DNA from: UBA2779 sp965232615
GTDB taxonomy: Bacteria; Spirochaetota; Spirochaetia; DSM-2461
Reading direction: 5' to 3'
NCBI GenBank assembly: GCA_965232615.1
Contig: OZ246985.1
Span: forward strand, 2,356,001 to 2,420,000
Length of the DNA stretch: 64,000 nucleotides
This document shows positions 1-10,400 of this stretch, one piece after another. The position numbers and the translations under genes were made by a program. The notes below the pieces were generated by a model. That model made no database searches, was not told where the DNA came from, and saw nothing but the letters and a program-made list of their open reading frames with translations. Numbering within the stretch: position 1 is the stretch's first letter; every line of letters begins with the position of its first letter.

Positions 1-2020
1 CCGGTGAAATATGATCCGTTGTGGTGGAATCAGGCAGTATGGCCAGACAACGTGCATTGGTAATGGATTGAATATCCCTGTCGTTTTCAAAATTCTCAAA
101 AAATGGGGGACGGCGTATATAGGTACTGTCTTCCTCCCAGTCATACTGGCTTCCAGAAGGGGCCTTGAGTTCCTGCCAGCGGTCTGTACCCTTGAATACA
201 TCCGAACAGGCTTCCCTATAGAGTTTTGAAGTAACGTATTGATCAAGCAACGCATTGATTTCTTCTGATGAGGGCCATATATCCTCAAGGTATACCGGCC
301 GGCCTTCCTCATCCTCACCCAGAGGATCCTTCTTGAAATCAATCAATACCGTGCCGGCCAGCGCATAGGCGACCACCATAGGCGGGGAGGCTAAATAGCT
401 TGCCTTCGAATCAGGACTCACCCGCCCTTCAAAATTGCGGTTCCCGGACAGTACATTGGCTGTAACAAGATTTCCGGTTTGAATGGCATCTTTAATCTCA
501 GACGGAAGAGGCCCGGAGTTTCCTATGCACGTCGTGCAGCCATACCCAACAAGATGAAATCCCTGAGATTCAAGAGACTGGCTGAGTCCGGCGGCGTCAA
601 GGTAGGCCGTTACAACCTGGCTACCCGGCGCGAAGGAAGTTTTTACCCATGGTTTACTTTTTAACCCTCTGGAAGAAGCCTTCCGGGCCACCAGTCCAGC
701 CGCGATCAAAACAGCAGGGTTGGAGGTATTGGTACAACTGGTAATGGCGGCAATCGCCACATCCCCATGGGTGAGATGATGATCCATACCAGCAACTGGA
801 ATGGCGGTTTTTAACTCATTTCCTTTTACATTGTATATTGTATCCAGGGACTGAGTAAAATTTTCCGGTATTTTGTGAAGATCAACACGATCCTGAGGAC
901 GTTTCGGGCCGGCCAGGGAGGGAACCACCTCTCTCAGATCCAGAACCAGCGTATCGCTGTACTGGGCAGGAGCCTCGTCATTACGCCACAGACCCTGAGT
1001 TTTCGCGTAGGATTCTATCAGGTCAATCTGCTGCTTTTCACGGCCGGTGAGGCGCATGTAAGCAATCAGTTCGTCATCAATAGGAAACAACCCACAGGTT
1101 GCTCCGTACTCAGGAGCCATATTGCTGATCGTGGCCCTGTCCGCAAGGCTGAGGGAACTGAGTCCGGTACCGTAGAACTCGACAAACTTACCCACAACAC
1201 CCCTGGCCCGAAGCATTTGTACAAGAGTCAGGACTAAATCAGTGGCCGTGCAACCCGGGTTCAGTGATCCTTCCAGACGAACACCTGTTACCTCAGGAAT
1301 GAGCATGGTAATGGGTTGACCAAGCATGGCTGCTTCGGCCTCTATGCCACCGACTCCCCAGCCAAGCACCCCAAGTCCATTGATCATCGTGGTATGACTG
1401 TCTGTTCCAACAACAGTATCCGGACAGGCGATGGGATTCCCACCATCCGCATCCAGGGTCCACACAACCCTGGCCAGATATTCCAGGTTCACCTGATGGA
1501 TTATCCCGGTTCCAGGAGGAACAACACGGAAATTATCAAATGCCCCCTGACCCCACTTCAAAAACCGATAGCGTTCCTGATTGCGTTCAAATTCCAGCTT
1601 GACATTGAGTTCAAACGCGTCGGGTGTACTGAAATGATCAACCATCACAGAATGATCGATAACCAGATCCACTGGCACCAGTGGATTAATCTTCGTCACA
1701 TCACCGCCAGTTTCAGCCAACGCATCCCGCATAGCCGCCAGATCAACCAGGGCCGGTACACCGGTGAAGTCCTGCATTACGACCCGAGCCGGATGCCAGG
1801 CAATGCCACGGATGGATTTCTTTTTCGGATCCCAGTTGGCCACGGCTCTGGCATCATCCATACTCACTGCTGGAGATTCGTGATTGCGAAGGAGGTTTTC
1901 AAGAAGAATTCTCAGCGAAACAGGCAGACGGCTGATGCTGATGCCCTCTGAATCGGCAAAAGCGGCAATGCTGTAGTAATCGTATGCTCTGCTATTCACC
2001 TTGAGTGTATTCATTTTCAT
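1..2020 (-). CDS. acnA: Aconitate hydratase, AcnA type (3' end outside window)
   Basis: Citrate/isocitrate isomerase of the TCA cycle with a [4Fe-4S] cluster. The minus strand reads without interruption from ATG at 2020 to the window edge (673 codons). Recognisable AcnA blocks in order are the QDFTGVPALVDLAAMRDA block, VDHSVMVDHF, GTDSHTTMINGLGVLGWGVGGIEAEA, AITSCTNTSNPAVL (cluster cysteine), YGCTTCIGNSGPL (second and third cluster cysteines), NVLSGNRNFEGR and, at the window edge, TTDHISP. The last is close to the start of the swivel domain, so about 200 C-terminal residues are missing. An AGGGG ribosome site lies 8 nt before the ATG. An internal ATG two codons later is a less likely start. 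The stretch upstream (2021-2093) is short and then a repeat element begins. Confidence 0.95.
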   Translation of the reverse strand, partial: MKMNTLKVNSRAYDYYSIAAFADSEGISISRLPVSLRILLENLLRNHESPAVSMDDARAVANWDPKKKSIRGIAWHPARVVMQDFTGVPALVDLAAMRDALAETGGDVTKINPLVPVDLVIDHSVMVDHFSTPDAFELNVKLEFERNQERYRFLKWGQGAFDNFRVVPPGTGIIHQVNLEYLARVVWTLDADGGNPIACPDTVVGTDSHTTMINGLGVLGWGVGGIEAEAAMLGQPITMLIPEVTGVRLEGSLNPGCTATDLVLTLVQMLRARGVVGKFVEFYGTGLSSLSLADRATISNMAPEYGATCGLFPIDDELIAYMRLTGREKQQIDLIESYAKTQGLWRNDEAPAQYSDTLVLDLREVVPSLAGPKRPQDRVDLHKIPENFTQSLDTIYNVKGNELKTAIPVAGMDHHLTHGDVAIAAITSCTNTSNPAVLIAAGLVARKASSRGLKSKPWVKTSFAPGSQVVTAYLDAAGLSQSLESQGFHLVGYGCTTCIGNSGPLPSEIKDAIQTGNLVTANVLSGNRNFEGRVSPDSKASYLASPPMVVAYALAGTVLIDFKKDPLGEDEEGRPVYLEDIWPSSEEINALLDQYVTSKLYREACSDVFKGTDRWQELKAPSGSQYDWEEDSTYIRRPPFFENFENDRDIQSITNARCLAILPDSTTTDHISP

Positions 2021-2093
2021 AACATACCCCTGGAAACTCTTATTCTTCATTCTATTGAAAGGAGGCAGGGGGTGCAAGTAAAAAAATGCAGTA

Positions 2094-2336
2094 GGCAACC
2101 TCTAAAAACCGTTTTTGGAATTTGGCGCAGTGGCGGTGCGTTCCTCGGAGCTTTGCTCCTGCGGTACGCACCTGTTTAGATTTTTTCTTGATACAGGGTG
2201 GTAAAAGCGGAGGGTTGGCGGTGCGTTCCTCGGAGCTTTGCTCCTGCGGTACGCACCTGTTTACGTGAGCATTTTGGCAACGCAGTTGCGAGGAAAAAGA
2301 TCAAGCCAAAAACGAAATAAGGTTTTTGAGATGCCC
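2094..2336. repeat. Family 1 repeat element, copy A (two hairpin units)
   Basis: Small interspersed element with inverted ends: GGCAACCTCTAAAAACC at the left and a GGTTTTTGAGATGCCC right end. Inside are two copies of the hairpin unit (GGTGCGTTCCTCGGAGC, TTT, GCTCCTGCGG, ACGCACC), here separated by unrelated spacer rather than in direct tandem. The right part carries the module GAGCATTTTGGCAACGCAG seen in all copies. No coding capacity is credible. It occupies most of the gap between aconitase and the lipoprotein gene. Confidence 0.8.
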
Positions 2337-2428
2337 TCTATACTACAGTATTATCGGATAAGCAGGCTGAATCAAGTTTATTGTGAATGAAACAGCAGGT
2401 AAAAACTGCCAGAAGATTGAGGTTCTAA

Positions 2429-2460
2429 ATAAAAAAGGAGGCACAATAAAGTACCTCCTT
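2429..2460 (-). terminator. Rho-independent terminator of the FN3 lipoprotein gene
   Basis: On the minus strand AAGGAGG pairs with CCTCCTT across a short A/T-rich loop, followed by a run of T (plus-strand AAAAAA at 2430-2435). It lies about 115 bases after the stop codon at 2574 and before the repeat element. Confidence 0.75.
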
Positions 2461-2573
2461 ATCATTACACCTGTCGATACACAGGCAGAATGCAGTGGAG
2501 ACTATCTGACTGTCTCAGACAGTAGAATGGCTCCCTGCTTAAGAATAATTTCCTGATGCTTTCAAGCAAGCAA

Positions 2574-3356
2574 CTAGGCGCCGGTTGTGTGCTCCACCTT
2601 AGCAGACATAGAACCCTCTCCATTACCATTGGCTGCTGTTACATAGATGTCATAGGCGGTATTTGCTGTAAGCCCATCAACGGTTGTTACTATTGCTGTA
2701 TCTGTGCCTGGAGCAATATCTGCCACTTTCTTAATTAGTGCAGGATCCACTAGTGCTTGTAGTGATGCCAAGTTAGTTACTGCGGTATCGTTCGTGACGA
2801 CATATATATTGTAGGTAAGATCAGCCGCTTTAAGCACTTTACCATCGTAATTACCGAAACCATCAGTAAGTTTCGTAATTGTAACTAACATAGTAGTTTT
2901 TGCATCCGTCCCAGCTACTACTACTGCAGTTACTGTACCTGTTGGTGCTGCATTATCAATATTAGAAGGAGCCTTCATTACTTCATCCGAAGGATCACTC
3001 TCTTTGTCTGCAGTTGATGCCGTTACGATGAAGTAATAGTTAGTATCATCAGTAAGCAAACCACTACCTACTACGAGTTCTGTTGTTGTACCGTCACTTG
3101 TCTGTAGATGGCCTTCTTTATTATCAACAGTGACACCTTGAGTCGCACTATAATAAACGGTATATTTAGTAATGGTTTTATACTCATCCGCTGTTGGTGC
3201 AGTCCAGGATATTTTCACATTACCACTGCCAACACCTGCCAAAGCCGTAATATCTGTCGGTTTCACTGTGCCGGATGATTCGTCACAACCTGTTAATGCC
3301 ACAATTGAAATCACGATGAGGGATACAATTGCCAATCGATACAATGTCTTTTTCAT
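2574..3356 (-). CDS. Lipoprotein with two fibronectin type III domains
   Basis: 260 residues. The N-terminus (MKKTLYRLAIVSLI...ALTGC) is a lipoprotein signal peptide with lipobox LTGC at residues 21-24, so the mature protein should be membrane-anchored through Cys24. Two fibronectin type III-like segments follow: about residues 33-128 (KISWTAPTADEY...YYFIVTAST) and about 137-258 (VTITKLTDGFG...YDIYVTAANGNGEGS). There is no catalytic domain, so a surface adhesion or scaffold role is only inferred. It is a single-gene unit: promoter at 3415-3444, GTAAGGAG ribosome site, terminator at 2429-2460. It is flanked on both sides by family 1 repeat elements. Confidence 0.85.
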   Translation of the reverse strand: MKKTLYRLAIVSLIVISIVALTGCDESSGTVKPTDITALAGVGSGNVKISWTAPTADEYKTITKYTVYYSATQGVTVDNKEGHLQTSDGTTTELVVGSGLLTDDTNYYFIVTASTADKESDPSDEVMKAPSNIDNAAPTGTVTAVVVAGTDAKTTMLVTITKLTDGFGNYDGKVLKAADLTYNIYVVTNDTAVTNLASLQALVDPALIKKVADIAPGTDTAIVTTVDGLTANTAYDIYVTAANGNGEGSMSAKVEHTTGA

Positions 3357-3414
3357 GTTTTCTCCTTACAATTCATGAATATCTAAAGTTCTCACTCTTA
3401 TGAGCTTGTAAGCA

Positions 3415-3444
3415 ATAGTACAAAAACTTCTTATACTCTGTCAA
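3415..3444 (-). promoter_or_regulatory. Probable sigma-70 promoter of the FN3 lipoprotein gene
   Basis: Minus-strand TTGACA (3444-3439), 18-base spacer, TACTAT (3420-3415). Transcription would start about 50 bases before the ATG at 3356. A tract of T residues lies just upstream of the -35 box. Confidence 0.55.
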
Positions 3445-3513
3445 CAAAAAAAATTAAAATTATCAGAAAAAATGATATTTCAGTCTTCCCGCGTATTCTG
3501 ACATTCTTGTGAA

Positions 3514-4132
3514 GGGTACCTCTAAAAAACAGCTTTAGGAAATTGACGAAGTGGCCGTGTGTTCCTCGGAGCTTTGCTCCTGCGGTACGCACCTGCTGCG
3601 GTTGGCGGTGCGTTCCTCGGAGCTTTGCTCCTGCGGTACGCACCTGCTGCGGTTGGCGGTGCGTTCCTCGGAGCTTTGCTCCTGCGGTACGCACCTGCTG
3701 CGGTTGGCGGTGCGTTCCTCGGAGCTTTGCTCCTGCGGTACGCACCTGCTGCGGTTGGCGGTGCGTTCCTCGGAGCTTTGCTCCTGCGGTACGCACCTGC
3801 TGCGGTTGGCGGTGCGTTCCTCGGAGCTTTGCTCCTGCGGTACGCACCTGCTGCGGTTGGCGGTGCGTTCCTCGGAGCTTTGCTCCTGCGGTACGCACCT
3901 GCTGCGGTTGGCGGTGCGTTCCTCGGAGCTTTGCTCCTGCGGTACGCACCTGCTGCGGTTGGTGGTGCGTTCCTCGGAGCTTTGCTCCTGCGGTACGCAC
4001 CTGCTGCGGTTGGCGGTGCGTTCCTCGGAGCTTTGCTCCTGCGGTACGCACCTGCTAGCGTGAGCATTTTGACAACGCAGTAGCGGCAGAAAAGATCGAG
4101 TCAAGAACTAAATGGGTTTTTTAGAGGTGCCC
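3514..4132. repeat. Family 1 repeat element, copy B (ten tandem hairpin units)
   Basis: Ends are GGGTACCTCTAAAAAAC (left) and GGGTTTTTTAGAGGTGCCC (right), a near-perfect inverted pair. Between them ten direct copies of a 51-bp unit run from about 3552 to 4060, with the GTTCCTCGG anchor at 3561 and every 51 bases to 4020. The unit is nearly invariant: the first copy reads GGCCGTGT for GGCGGTGC and one later copy has GGTGG for GGCGG. Each unit folds into a hairpin. Because 51 is a multiple of three, several frames stay open and give long spurious ORFs. The right part has the shared GAGCATTTTGACAACGCAG module. Confidence 0.9.
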
Positions 4133-4209
4133 TTAAGTGTCTTACTGCCGCATTTTTCCATCTCTGTGGTGGATGTGACCAGGGGAAGATGATGATCAGA
4201 GTGAGTTGT

Positions 4210-4758
4210 TTAATCATTCCGGGTGTAGAAGGCCAACCGCGATTGCCCATATCGTCTCTCATCACAGCATTCCAACTCAGTGAAATGGCGGGGTAGTGTG
4301 TCCTCAGAAGGATAATGCATAATCAGGAAGCCCCCTTTTGCTGGTTGGCCGGCCTTTTCTGCCAGTTCCAGAATCTTCACCTTTTTCTTCATAACAAAGG
4401 GGGGATCTATAAACACCACATCAAACCTCTCCATTCCCGCCTTGAGAAAGCTTTCCACTGATCGTATTTGCAGAGAACTCCTTTTCTCGGAAAAAACATC
4501 ATCGGCGATTTTAAGATTCTTCCGTATCACTGATCGTTTTTTACCATCTTTTTCTATAAGCAAAGCCTTAGCGGCTCCCCGGCTCAGTGCCTCAAGGGCC
4601 ATGATTCCCGATCCGGCAAATAAATCCAGAAATGAAAGACCATGAATATCTCCCAGTATGGAAAACAGAGATTCCCGCATTCGATCCATGGCAGGCCGAA
4701 TTATACCCGAAGGACAGGCAACAATTCTTCCTCTATAACGACCGCCCGTAATTCTCAA
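4210..4758 (-). CDS. rsmD: 16S rRNA (guanine-966-N2)-methyltransferase RsmD
   Basis: Methylates G966 of 16S rRNA using S-adenosylmethionine during 30S assembly. The 182 residues match the family's normal length. Seen: the N-terminal MRITGGRYRGR box, the SAM-binding LDLFAGSGIMALEALSRGA (about residues 43-61) and the catalytic DPPF motif (about 119-122). The ATG overlaps the recG stop by 4 bases (ATGA), so it is translationally coupled as the last gene of the long minus-strand unit. Confidence 0.92.
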   Translation of the reverse strand: MRITGGRYRGRIVACPSGIIRPAMDRMRESLFSILGDIHGLSFLDLFAGSGIMALEALSRGAAKALLIEKDGKKRSVIRKNLKIADDVFSEKRSSLQIRSVESFLKAGMERFDVVFIDPPFVMKKKVKILELAEKAGQPAKGGFLIMHYPSEDTLPRHFTELECCDERRYGQSRLAFYTRND

Positions 4759-6830
4759 AGGGTACTCAACAGGTTTTCATCGAATGGGGGATGCTTCTCA
4801 AAGAATTCTCTGAAATCTCCATGTCTTTCCTCCTCAAGTTCCGGATCATCTCTGAGAATGGCCCGGGCATCTTTCCGGGCTTCCAGAAGAATTTGCAGAT
4901 CCCGGACTGGATCAGCAATGGCCAATCGTAGAAAACCTGATTGCCGCACACCGGCCATGTCGCCGGGACCGCGGATTTTAAGATCTTCTTCAGCAAGGAT
5001 GAAACCATCGCTGACGTTCTTCATCGTCATCAATCTGGCCTTGCCATCCATAGTAAGCGGCTCGTTATACACCAGGAAGCAGTAGGAGGGCCTGTTTCCC
5101 CTCCCTACCCTGCCCCGAAGCTGGTGTAATGCCGAAAGCCCGAAGCATTCTGCGTGTTCAACAACCATACATGTCGCCTCAGCAACATCCACACCCACCT
5201 CCACAACACTGGTTGCCGTGATATAATCCAGATGCCCGTCCCGGAAATCAGTCATAATGCGCTTTTTACTATCCTCATCAATACGGGAATGTATGATCGC
5301 TCCTTTGAAGTCAGGAAAAACCTGTGTTTTTAAATGATTGAACATGTTTTCCGCATCCTTGATATTCGTTTTCTCCGATTCTTCAATCAATGGATACACA
5401 AAATAGGCACGATTTCCAGCAGCAAGTTCCCGGCGAACAAATTCATACACCTTCATTTCATTGCCAATCCGGGTTAAATGGGTTTCTATAGGGAATCTGC
5501 CTTTGGGCATGGTTCTAATACTGCTCACATCCATATCACCGAAAGCGGTCAAGGTCAGCGTTCGGGGGATGGGTGTAGCAGACATGGCCAGTATGTCTGG
5601 AGATTGACCTTTCTCCGCCAGGGCACGGCGTTGTCCGACACCAAATCGCTGCTGTTCGTCAATAATGACCAGAGCGAGATCCTTGAATACAACTCCAGAA
5701 CTGAAAAGAGCATGCGTACCGATCACCAGATCAATTTCTCCGGTAGCCAGAGCATCGGTGAGGGAACGCCTTGAAGAAGTGTTAAGCTCTCCTGCCAGAA
5801 AAGCTGACCGAACGCCCAGCGGCTGCATGAGGCGGGCAGCATTGTCGGCATGCTGTCTGGCCAACAGTTCCGTTGGAGCCATGAATGCCGCCTGACGGCC
5901 TTCTCCGATAACACCCAGACTGGCAATAAAAGCCACCAGTGTTTTCCCTGAACCAACTTCTCCCTGAAGCAGCCGGAGCATGGGGCCTGGACGTTTGAAA
6001 TCCTCAATAATATCATTTATAGCATTTCTCTGATCGGTGGTAAGAGTAAAGGGAAGGGTTTTCCTGAGCCTGTCAGGTAAATCCTCATTCCATGGACGGG
6101 GAGCGGATGAGAGACCATGCGATGAGATGTGCCGCCTGGCGACAGCAATCTGAAGATGAAACAGCTCTTCATAGATAAGAGCATTGCGGGCGTGGGCAGC
6201 TTCCTGCATCGTTGCCGGGAAGTGGATATTCCTGATGTATTCGGCTTTACCCTTGAATTTTTTTGCATGGATTATTTCCGGCGGAAGTTCATTACGGAGA
6301 TTAAATGCGTATCGGGCTATGACAGATTTTAAAACCTTTCTCAAAAGTCCCTGTGTCAGATTACCTCCAAGTCGATATATGGGCTGAATCAGGTTGAATT
6401 CCTTCGAGAGAGCCTTCATTGCAAGATCTTCAAAAACAAATGATCCGGATTGAATCTCACCATATTTGTTGCGTGTAAATGGTCCTGTAATCCGGATCAT
6501 TTTTCCTGCAGGTAGTTTTTTCGCCAGATAATTCCTTCCGTAACAAAGCATTGATGCTGTTTCGGATTCATCTCGAATGAAGATCTTAAGTGCCTGTCCA
6601 TTTTTCCAGTGGAACGTATCATGGGAAATCACCTCCGCGACAGTAACAGCAGGTTTCTGAGTGGAAGACTGAGCCAGAGATACAGGAGTAATTCGGTCAA
6701 TATAACGAACCGGATAATGCCGGATGAGTTGGGCAATATTGAAGATACCCAGCTTGCCGAGACTCTGGACAGATGCCGATCCAATGCCTTCAATATCAGA
6801 TACAGGAAAGGTTAATTCTCCGGAAAACAA
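4755..6830 (-). CDS. recG: ATP-dependent DNA helicase RecG
   Basis: Branch-migrating helicase for stalled forks and recombination intermediates. 691 residues, full length. Order: N-terminal wedge/OB domain with an HhH-like DIEGIGSASVQSLGKLGI (about 12-30) and YPVRYIDR; Walker A GEVGSGKT (about 290); DEQQ box in IIDEQQRFGVGQR; SATPIPRT motif III; helicase C-terminal block with VVEVGVDVAEA and QLRGRVGRG. The start is a TTG at 6830, 7 bases after the yggT stop. No ATG upstream fits and the N-terminal sequence aligns from here, though no good ribosome site is visible. Confidence 0.93.
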   Translation of the reverse strand: MFSGELTFPVSDIEGIGSASVQSLGKLGIFNIAQLIRHYPVRYIDRITPVSLAQSSTQKPAVTVAEVISHDTFHWKNGQALKIFIRDESETASMLCYGRNYLAKKLPAGKMIRITGPFTRNKYGEIQSGSFVFEDLAMKALSKEFNLIQPIYRLGGNLTQGLLRKVLKSVIARYAFNLRNELPPEIIHAKKFKGKAEYIRNIHFPATMQEAAHARNALIYEELFHLQIAVARRHISSHGLSSAPRPWNEDLPDRLRKTLPFTLTTDQRNAINDIIEDFKRPGPMLRLLQGEVGSGKTLVAFIASLGVIGEGRQAAFMAPTELLARQHADNAARLMQPLGVRSAFLAGELNTSSRRSLTDALATGEIDLVIGTHALFSSGVVFKDLALVIIDEQQRFGVGQRRALAEKGQSPDILAMSATPIPRTLTLTAFGDMDVSSIRTMPKGRFPIETHLTRIGNEMKVYEFVRRELAAGNRAYFVYPLIEESEKTNIKDAENMFNHLKTQVFPDFKGAIIHSRIDEDSKKRIMTDFRDGHLDYITATSVVEVGVDVAEATCMVVEHAECFGLSALHQLRGRVGRGNRPSYCFLVYNEPLTMDGKARLMTMKNVSDGFILAEEDLKIRGPGDMAGVRQSGFLRLAIADPVRDLQILLEARKDARAILRDDPELEEERHGDFREFFEKHPPFDENLLSTL

Positions 6831-6837
6831 GTTCTTG

Positions 6838-7431
6838 TCAGAGCTGCATCAGCAGCGGATAAACAAATCGGATCAAGATTTGATTGATGAGGATTCTGGC
6901 TCCAATCAAACTCACAGCACTAACAGCAAGGGCGATGGGGTAGGTAACAGTCCGTTTAGTAAATAAACCGATAATCTTTGAAACCTGCGGAAACAGGAAG
7001 GTATCCAATCTGGTTGTCCAGTTTGAATGTTCTTTCTTTGTATATAATAACACAAAGCGGATTATCATTATGATACCAAGCAGGGTAGCAAGGAAGGCAA
7101 TCAATCCCCAGATCAACTCAACAGCTATGATGATCAATTCACCCGCGCTGGGTAAACTGCCAGTGGAAAGCCGCTGAGTTATGTAGAGAAGAAAAATCAA
7201 CAGAGTGAGTCCCAGCACAGGGGAGAAATCAAACATGCCGAATCGTAGCCAGGATATTCCCTTGAATCGGTTCATATAGGGATCAGTCATCCTGTTGATG
7301 AAAGTCCGGATCGGCATTATTCCTCCAGTACTGTCAGGTATCCAGCTCAAAACGACACGCATCATGATGAGTAGTAAGTACAGCATGAGAAACGCACTTA
7401 GAATACGCATGGATAATTGAAAAAAATCCAC
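6838..7431 (-). CDS. YggT-family integral membrane protein
   Basis: 197 residues with about five hydrophobic helices arranged as two YggT-like halves: residues about 10-95 with VVLSWIPDS...TDPYMNRFKGI, and about 105-195. The RVxLSWIPD and DPxxxxF signatures of the family are visible in the first half. YggT proteins sit in the cytoplasmic membrane and are linked to cell envelope and division functions, but no reaction is known. The GTG start at 7431 has AAGGAG inside the last dnaE codons, 9 bases upstream. Confidence 0.8.
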   Translation of the reverse strand: MDFFQLSMRILSAFLMLYLLLIMMRVVLSWIPDSTGGIMPIRTFINRMTDPYMNRFKGISWLRFGMFDFSPVLGLTLLIFLLYITQRLSTGSLPSAGELIIIAVELIWGLIAFLATLLGIIMIIRFVLLYTKKEHSNWTTRLDTFLFPQVSKIIGLFTKRTVTYPIALAVSAVSLIGARILINQILIRFVYPLLMQL

Positions 7432-7437
7432 TCTGAA

Positions 7438-10400
7438 TTACTCCTTCCATGCCGCGGCAACAGCACTGTTATTCTGAATCTGCTCAAGGCTTGAGTCATC
7501 CACAGCCAGAGTGAGATGCTTCGATGCTTTAACAATTTTCCGTCCGCCGTTTTCCGGTACATGCAGGTATAACTGACCAGGACCCGGAAAATCCTGTATG
7601 AACGTTCGAAAATCCATCAGAGTTTTCTCACTGTAACTCATATCATCCAGTTCAACATGTATATCGGGAAAACCTGTCACTTCGAGTTTTTCAGGTTTCA
7701 TTACTTTAGTTACCTTCATACTGGGATTACTGCTGTTATTATCCACACAACCAATAATGCCGACAACGGTATCCTCTATCAGAAGAGACTCATAGTCTTT
7801 CAGTGCTTTGCTGAAAACAACAAGTCTTATAGTTCCATTGTAATCATCAAGTTCTGCTGTCGCCATTTTTTGATTATTTCGTGTGTACAAAAAGCGGACA
7901 TCCCGCAGCAGCCCCATGATTGTATAAGTCTTCGAATTCAGTGCTGAATCAAATCGGCTGAGATTCAGATTAACGGTCTTTTCCCAGATCTCCCGGTATG
8001 GATCCAGAGGATGCCCGGAGACATACAGTCCCAGTGTCTCTTGTTCTCGAACAAGAAGCTCCCCGGAAGACCATGCCTCAACTTCCTCATATTGAAAACT
8101 CGTTTCCATATCATCCTCGATATCATCAAAGAGAGTTCCCTGTCCCAGTTGATCGTTTTTTCTTTTTCTCGACACGATCTCCAGCATTCTATCCACATTG
8201 TGAAGCAAGGTTGCCCTATTGTGCTTTTCAATGGGATCAAATAAACCGGAGAGGATGCTGGCCTCCAGGACTTTTCGGTTGAGTGCTTTTGAATCCACTT
8301 TCTCAAGGAAGTCGGCCAGGCTTATAAACTTGCCTCTTTTCTCCCTGGCCTCGATAATGGCTCTGACCGATGCTTCTCCCATACCCTTGATACCTTTTAA
8401 TCCATAGATTATCTGATCATTGGATACCGTGAAAATCACCTCTGACCGGTTCACATCGGGTGCCAGAAGTTTGATGCCGTCAGCTCTTGTATAATTCAGA
8501 TACAGCTTTAAGGAATCCGCGTCACTAATCTCATTTGTAAGGTTGGCAGCCCAGAATTCAGCAGGAAAGTTGATCTTACAGTAAGCTGTTTTGTAGGCAA
8601 TTATGGAATAGGCAGCGGCATGGGACTTGTTGAATCCATAACCTGCGAATGGTTCAAGCATCTCAAATATACTTCTGGCCAGTTCAACTGAATAGCCTTT
8701 CCTGGCAGCACCTTCAAGGAACTCTGATTTCAGTTTTGGCATTTCTTCTTTTTTCTTCTTACTCATAGCATTGCGGAGGATGTCGGCCTTTCCCAGACTG
8801 AAACCAGCAATGATCTGAGCAACCTTCATTACCTGTTCCTGGTAAACAATAACGCCGTAAGTAGGTTCAAGGATCTGCTTTAAGTCGGGATGAGGATAGA
8901 CAATCGTATTGCGGTTCCGCTTGGCAGCAATGTATCGGGGAATGTTCTTCAAGGGACCTGGCCGATAGAGGGCGTTCAGGGCAATAAGATCTTCTATACT
9001 TGATGGTTTGGCGTCCCTGAGAATTCGCTGCATTCCCTGACTTTCAAACTGAAAGATGGCCTCGCTATGTCCCTTGCTCAGCATGGTAAATGTGCTTTCA
9101 TCATCTTCCGGAATCCTGTCGAGATCAAAATCCGGTATCTTCTTCCGAATAAGGAGTTCACAATTCTTGAGCAGGGTTAGTGTTTTCAACCCAAGAAAAT
9201 CCATCTTGACCAGGCCGCACTGCTCAATGATATCCATGGTATAGGCGGAGTTAATATCCCCTGTCTTAGGATCTTTATGAATAGGAACATAATCAGTAAG
9301 AACCGACTGCCCTATAACCTGACCGCAGGCGTGGGTGGAGACATGCCTGTTCATACCTTCCAGGATTGAGGAAATTTTGAAAAGCTCTTCATATACGCCG
9401 CCTCGTTCCCTGTATTTCTTCAACTCAGGTGCAAGATCCAGTGCCCAGTTAACAGACATTTTCCTCTTCCTACTTCCAGGTTCATTGTACTCGGCAGGGA
9501 TTGGAGGAACGAGTTTTGAAATTGCATTGGCTTCATTAAATGGGATATCAAGTACACGGGCCACATCTTTAAGAACAGCTTTGGTTTTCAGGGTTCCAAA
9601 GGTGCAGATTCCCGCGACATTGTCACGGCCATATCTTCTGAGAACATATTCAATAACTTCGCTTCGCCGTTCGAAGCAGAAATCGATGTCAAAGTCCGGC
9701 ATGCTGATTCGTTCAGGATTGAGGAATCGTTCAAATAGGAGTCCGTATTTCAGCGGATCGATATCTGTGATTTTCAAGGAATAGGCAACAATACTGCCAG
9801 CTCCAGATCCACGCCCCGGCCCAACAGGGATGTCATGCTTTCTGGCCCAGTCAATAAAATCCCATACGATGAGGAAGTAACCGGAATACCCCATATCGAT
9901 AATCACCTTGAGCTCATAATCCAGTCTGACTTTAATTTTTTTCCACTCATCGGAATTCCTGTTCTCGGCATAGATTTCTGGATACCGTTCCTTAAGACCA
10001 ATTTCAGCGAGGTGTCTGAGAAAGGATCCCGGACTCGAATATTCTTCTGGTATATCGTAGTGAGGGAGTAGGGGTCCTGGTTTTGGAATTGTAAGATCAC
10101 ATCTCTCCGCCAGTTTCACTGTATTCTCAATCGCATCAGGAAAATCCGGAAAGAGATCCCTCATTTCCTCCTCTGTTTTGAAGTAGAATTCTGGATTTTC
10201 TGTCTTCAGGCGTTTCTCTTCGTTTTGTTTCTTTCCTGTAGCGATACAGATAAAAACATCGTGGGCATTGGCATGATCCCGGTTAAGAAAGTGGACATCG
10301 TTGGTGGCAATTATGGGGATGCCCGTTTCCTGATTGAGACGACGCATGCCCTTACGTACAATTTCCTCCTCTTCGATTCCATGGTTCATCACTTCCAGCC

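Noticed and set aside
875..1951. Plus-strand ORFs of 120 and 211 codons inside aconitase
   Set aside because: Shadow frames of the minus-strand aconitase, which reads through with conserved motifs.
3552..4060. CRISPR-like array
   Set aside because: Units are direct tandem repeats without unique spacers; there are no cas genes; the same unit occurs singly inside mobile-element ends.
3431..4104. Long ORFs in several frames with 17-residue repeats (e.g. AGAYRRSKAPRNAPPTA)
   Set aside because: The 51-bp unit is a multiple of three, so any frame without a stop in one unit stays open in all ten. The same unit is non-coding in other elements and is interrupted there.
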